From the NCBI RefSeq assembly GCF_004025965.2, contig NZ_SAYU02000001.1, forward strand, positions 175,548 to 239,547: 64,000 bases of DNA, given 5' to 3'. Below are positions 63,388 through 64,000 of the stretch, piece after piece. Position numbers and translations under genes: made by a program. Source of the stretch: Phycicoccus flavus. GTDB taxonomy: Bacteria > Actinomycetota > Actinomycetes > Actinomycetales > Dermatophilaceae. A model generated the notes under the pieces. That model did no database searches, was not told the DNA's origin, and saw only the letters and a program-made list of their open reading frames with translations. Position 1 is the stretch's first letter, and each line of letters begins with the position of its first letter.

Positions 63388-63870
63388 ATGGTTTTCAAGG
63401 TCGGCGAGACGGTCGTGTACCCGCATCACGGGGCCGCACGGATCGAAGAGATCAACACCCGCACGATCCGCGGAGAGGAGAAGCTCTACCTCAAGCTGAA
63501 GGTCGCGCAAGGCGACCTCGTCATCGAGGTACCGGCCGAGAACTGCGACCTCGTCGGCGTCCGCGACGTCGTCGACAAGGAGGGCCTGGACAAGGTCTTC
63601 GAGGTGCTGCGCACCCCGTACGCCGAGGAGCCGACCAACTGGTCGCGCCGCTTCAAGGCCAACCTCGAGAAGCTCGCCTCCGGCGACGTCATCAAGGTCG
63701 CCGAGGTCGTCCGCGACCTGTGGCGCCGTGACAAGGACCGCGGCCTGTCCGCCGGTGAGAAGCGGATGCTGGCCAAGGCCCGGCAGATCCTCGTCTCCGA
63801 GCTCGCGCTCGCCGAGAAGACCGACGAGGAGAAGGCCGAGACCATCCTCGACGAGGTCCTCGCGTCCTGA
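63388..63870 (+). CDS. carD: RNA-polymerase-binding transcription regulator CarD
   Basis: 160 residues. N-terminal RNAP-interaction domain: [41 protein letters not shown]-terminal DNA-binding helices: [40 protein letters not shown], with the conserved Trp in the LWRRD stretch used to stabilise the open complex. It supports initiation at rRNA and many other promoters. Its position before ispD is typical. Confidence 0.97.
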   Translation: MVFKVGETVVYPHHGAARIEEINTRTIRGEEKLYLKLKVAQGDLVIEVPAENCDLVGVRDVVDKEGLDKVFEVLRTPYAEEPTNWSRRFKANLEKLASGDVIKVAEVVRDLWRRDKDRGLSAGEKRMLAKARQILVSELALAEKTDEEKAETILDEVLAS

Positions 63871-63903
63871 CGCCCGGGTCGCCTCCGGCGACAGCGCACT
63901 GAC

Positions 63904-64000
63904 GTGACCGACGCCCACGCCGCACCGCGCGGCGTGGGCGTCGTCGTCGTCGCGGCCGGGTCGGGCGCCCGGCTCGGGGCCGGTGTCCCCAAGGCGTTCG
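63904..64000 (+). CDS. ispD: 2-C-methyl-D-erythritol 4-phosphate cytidylyltransferase IspD (N-terminus only)
   Basis: 32 residues before the window ends. GTG start, then VGVVVVAAGSGARLGAGVPK, the nucleotide-binding start of IspD (AAGxGxRxG...PK). It makes CDP-methylerythritol in the MEP isoprenoid pathway. Follows carD after 33 bp, as in many actinobacteria. Confidence 0.9.
   Translation, partial: MTDAHAAPRGVGVVVVAAGSGARLGAGVPKAF

Noticed and set aside
1..64000. CRISPR array, prophage, replication origin or rRNA operon
   Set aside because: No regularly spaced repeats, phage structural genes, DnaA-box cluster or rRNA sequence were seen on either strand.

Overview
The window is very GC-rich (about three quarters G+C) and densely coded, with GTG/ATG starts, 4-bp ATGA/GTGA overlaps and TANNNT -10 boxes placed 6-8 nt before start codons. 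It carries actinobacterial hallmark genes: mshA and mshD (mycothiol), glnR, carD next to ispD, senX3-regX3, DUF4193 and DUF2516. There are no mycobacterial cell-wall genes in view. Content and style suggest a high-GC actinobacterium of the Intrasporangiaceae/Dermatophilaceae type; this taxonomic guess is inference.

Region by region. (1) 1-11.8 kb is an exopolysaccharide/cell-surface block: a Wzz-like chain-length protein (partial), a secreted propeller protein, a glycoside hydrolase, an APH-fold kinase, a polyprenyl-phosphate sugar-1-phosphate transferase, a GT4 glycosyltransferase and two ~1,050-aa secreted multidomain adhesin-like proteins. (2) 11.8-19.5 kb holds a transglutaminase-like protease gene coupled to a serine carboxypeptidase, an UPF0016 Mn-exporter-type protein behind a recognisable yybP-ykoY Mn riboswitch, a zinc-free MDR oxidoreductase, and a sugar ABC importer (binding protein plus two permeases, no ATPase). 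(3) 20-24.2 kb is a decayed accessory segment abutting the 3' end of tRNA-Lys(TTT): an ArsR regulator with a perfect 10-bp-arm operator, an IS481 remnant, a HepT/MntA toxin-antitoxin pair with a frameshifted toxin, a headless LuxR response regulator, a PPOX gene with an internal deletion, two ABM monooxygenase genes and a truncated DUF1772 gene. (4) 24.4-28.9 kb holds DUF4193, a Ser/Thr kinase, a YihY/BrkB protein, a hypothetical gene, a probable small structured RNA and a 63-aa ORF. (5) 29-38.5 kb is a phosphate block: DUF47-Pit, pstSCAB with a PHO box, and ppk-mutT1. (6) 38.6-47.3 kb: photosystem-assembly-like repeat protein, glnR-mshD, divergent moaD, nitrobindin, LCP protein, Fur-ygfZ, a BKACE-type enzyme and DUF4395. 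(7) 47.4-64 kb: XRE regulator, HbhA-like protein, asparaginase, dtd, DUF2516, methyltransferase, mshA, ybjN, gpmA, two tandem membrane-anchored proteins with degenerate ECF-sigma-like N-termini, a LuxR-type regulator, phoU divergent from senX3-regX3, a lipoprotein, carD and the start of ispD.

How the genes work together. Phosphate handling dominates: high-affinity import (PstSCAB), low-affinity import (Pit), polyphosphate synthesis (PPK) and the sensing pathway (PhoU, SenX3-RegX3) all lie within 34 kb, with 11-bp-phased GTTCAC repeats before pstS and between phoU and senX3. From memory, the gene orders ygfZ/nitrobindin/glnR-mshD and XRE-hbhA/mshA-ybjN-gpm-senX3-regX3 resemble M. tuberculosis Rv0811-Rv0822 and Rv0474-Rv0491, so most of the right half is conserved core while the 20-24 kb segment is accessory. 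The least explained items are the paired sigma-like membrane proteins (54.9-58.8 kb), the putative structured RNA at 28.4 kb and the paired giant surface proteins (5.5-11.8 kb).
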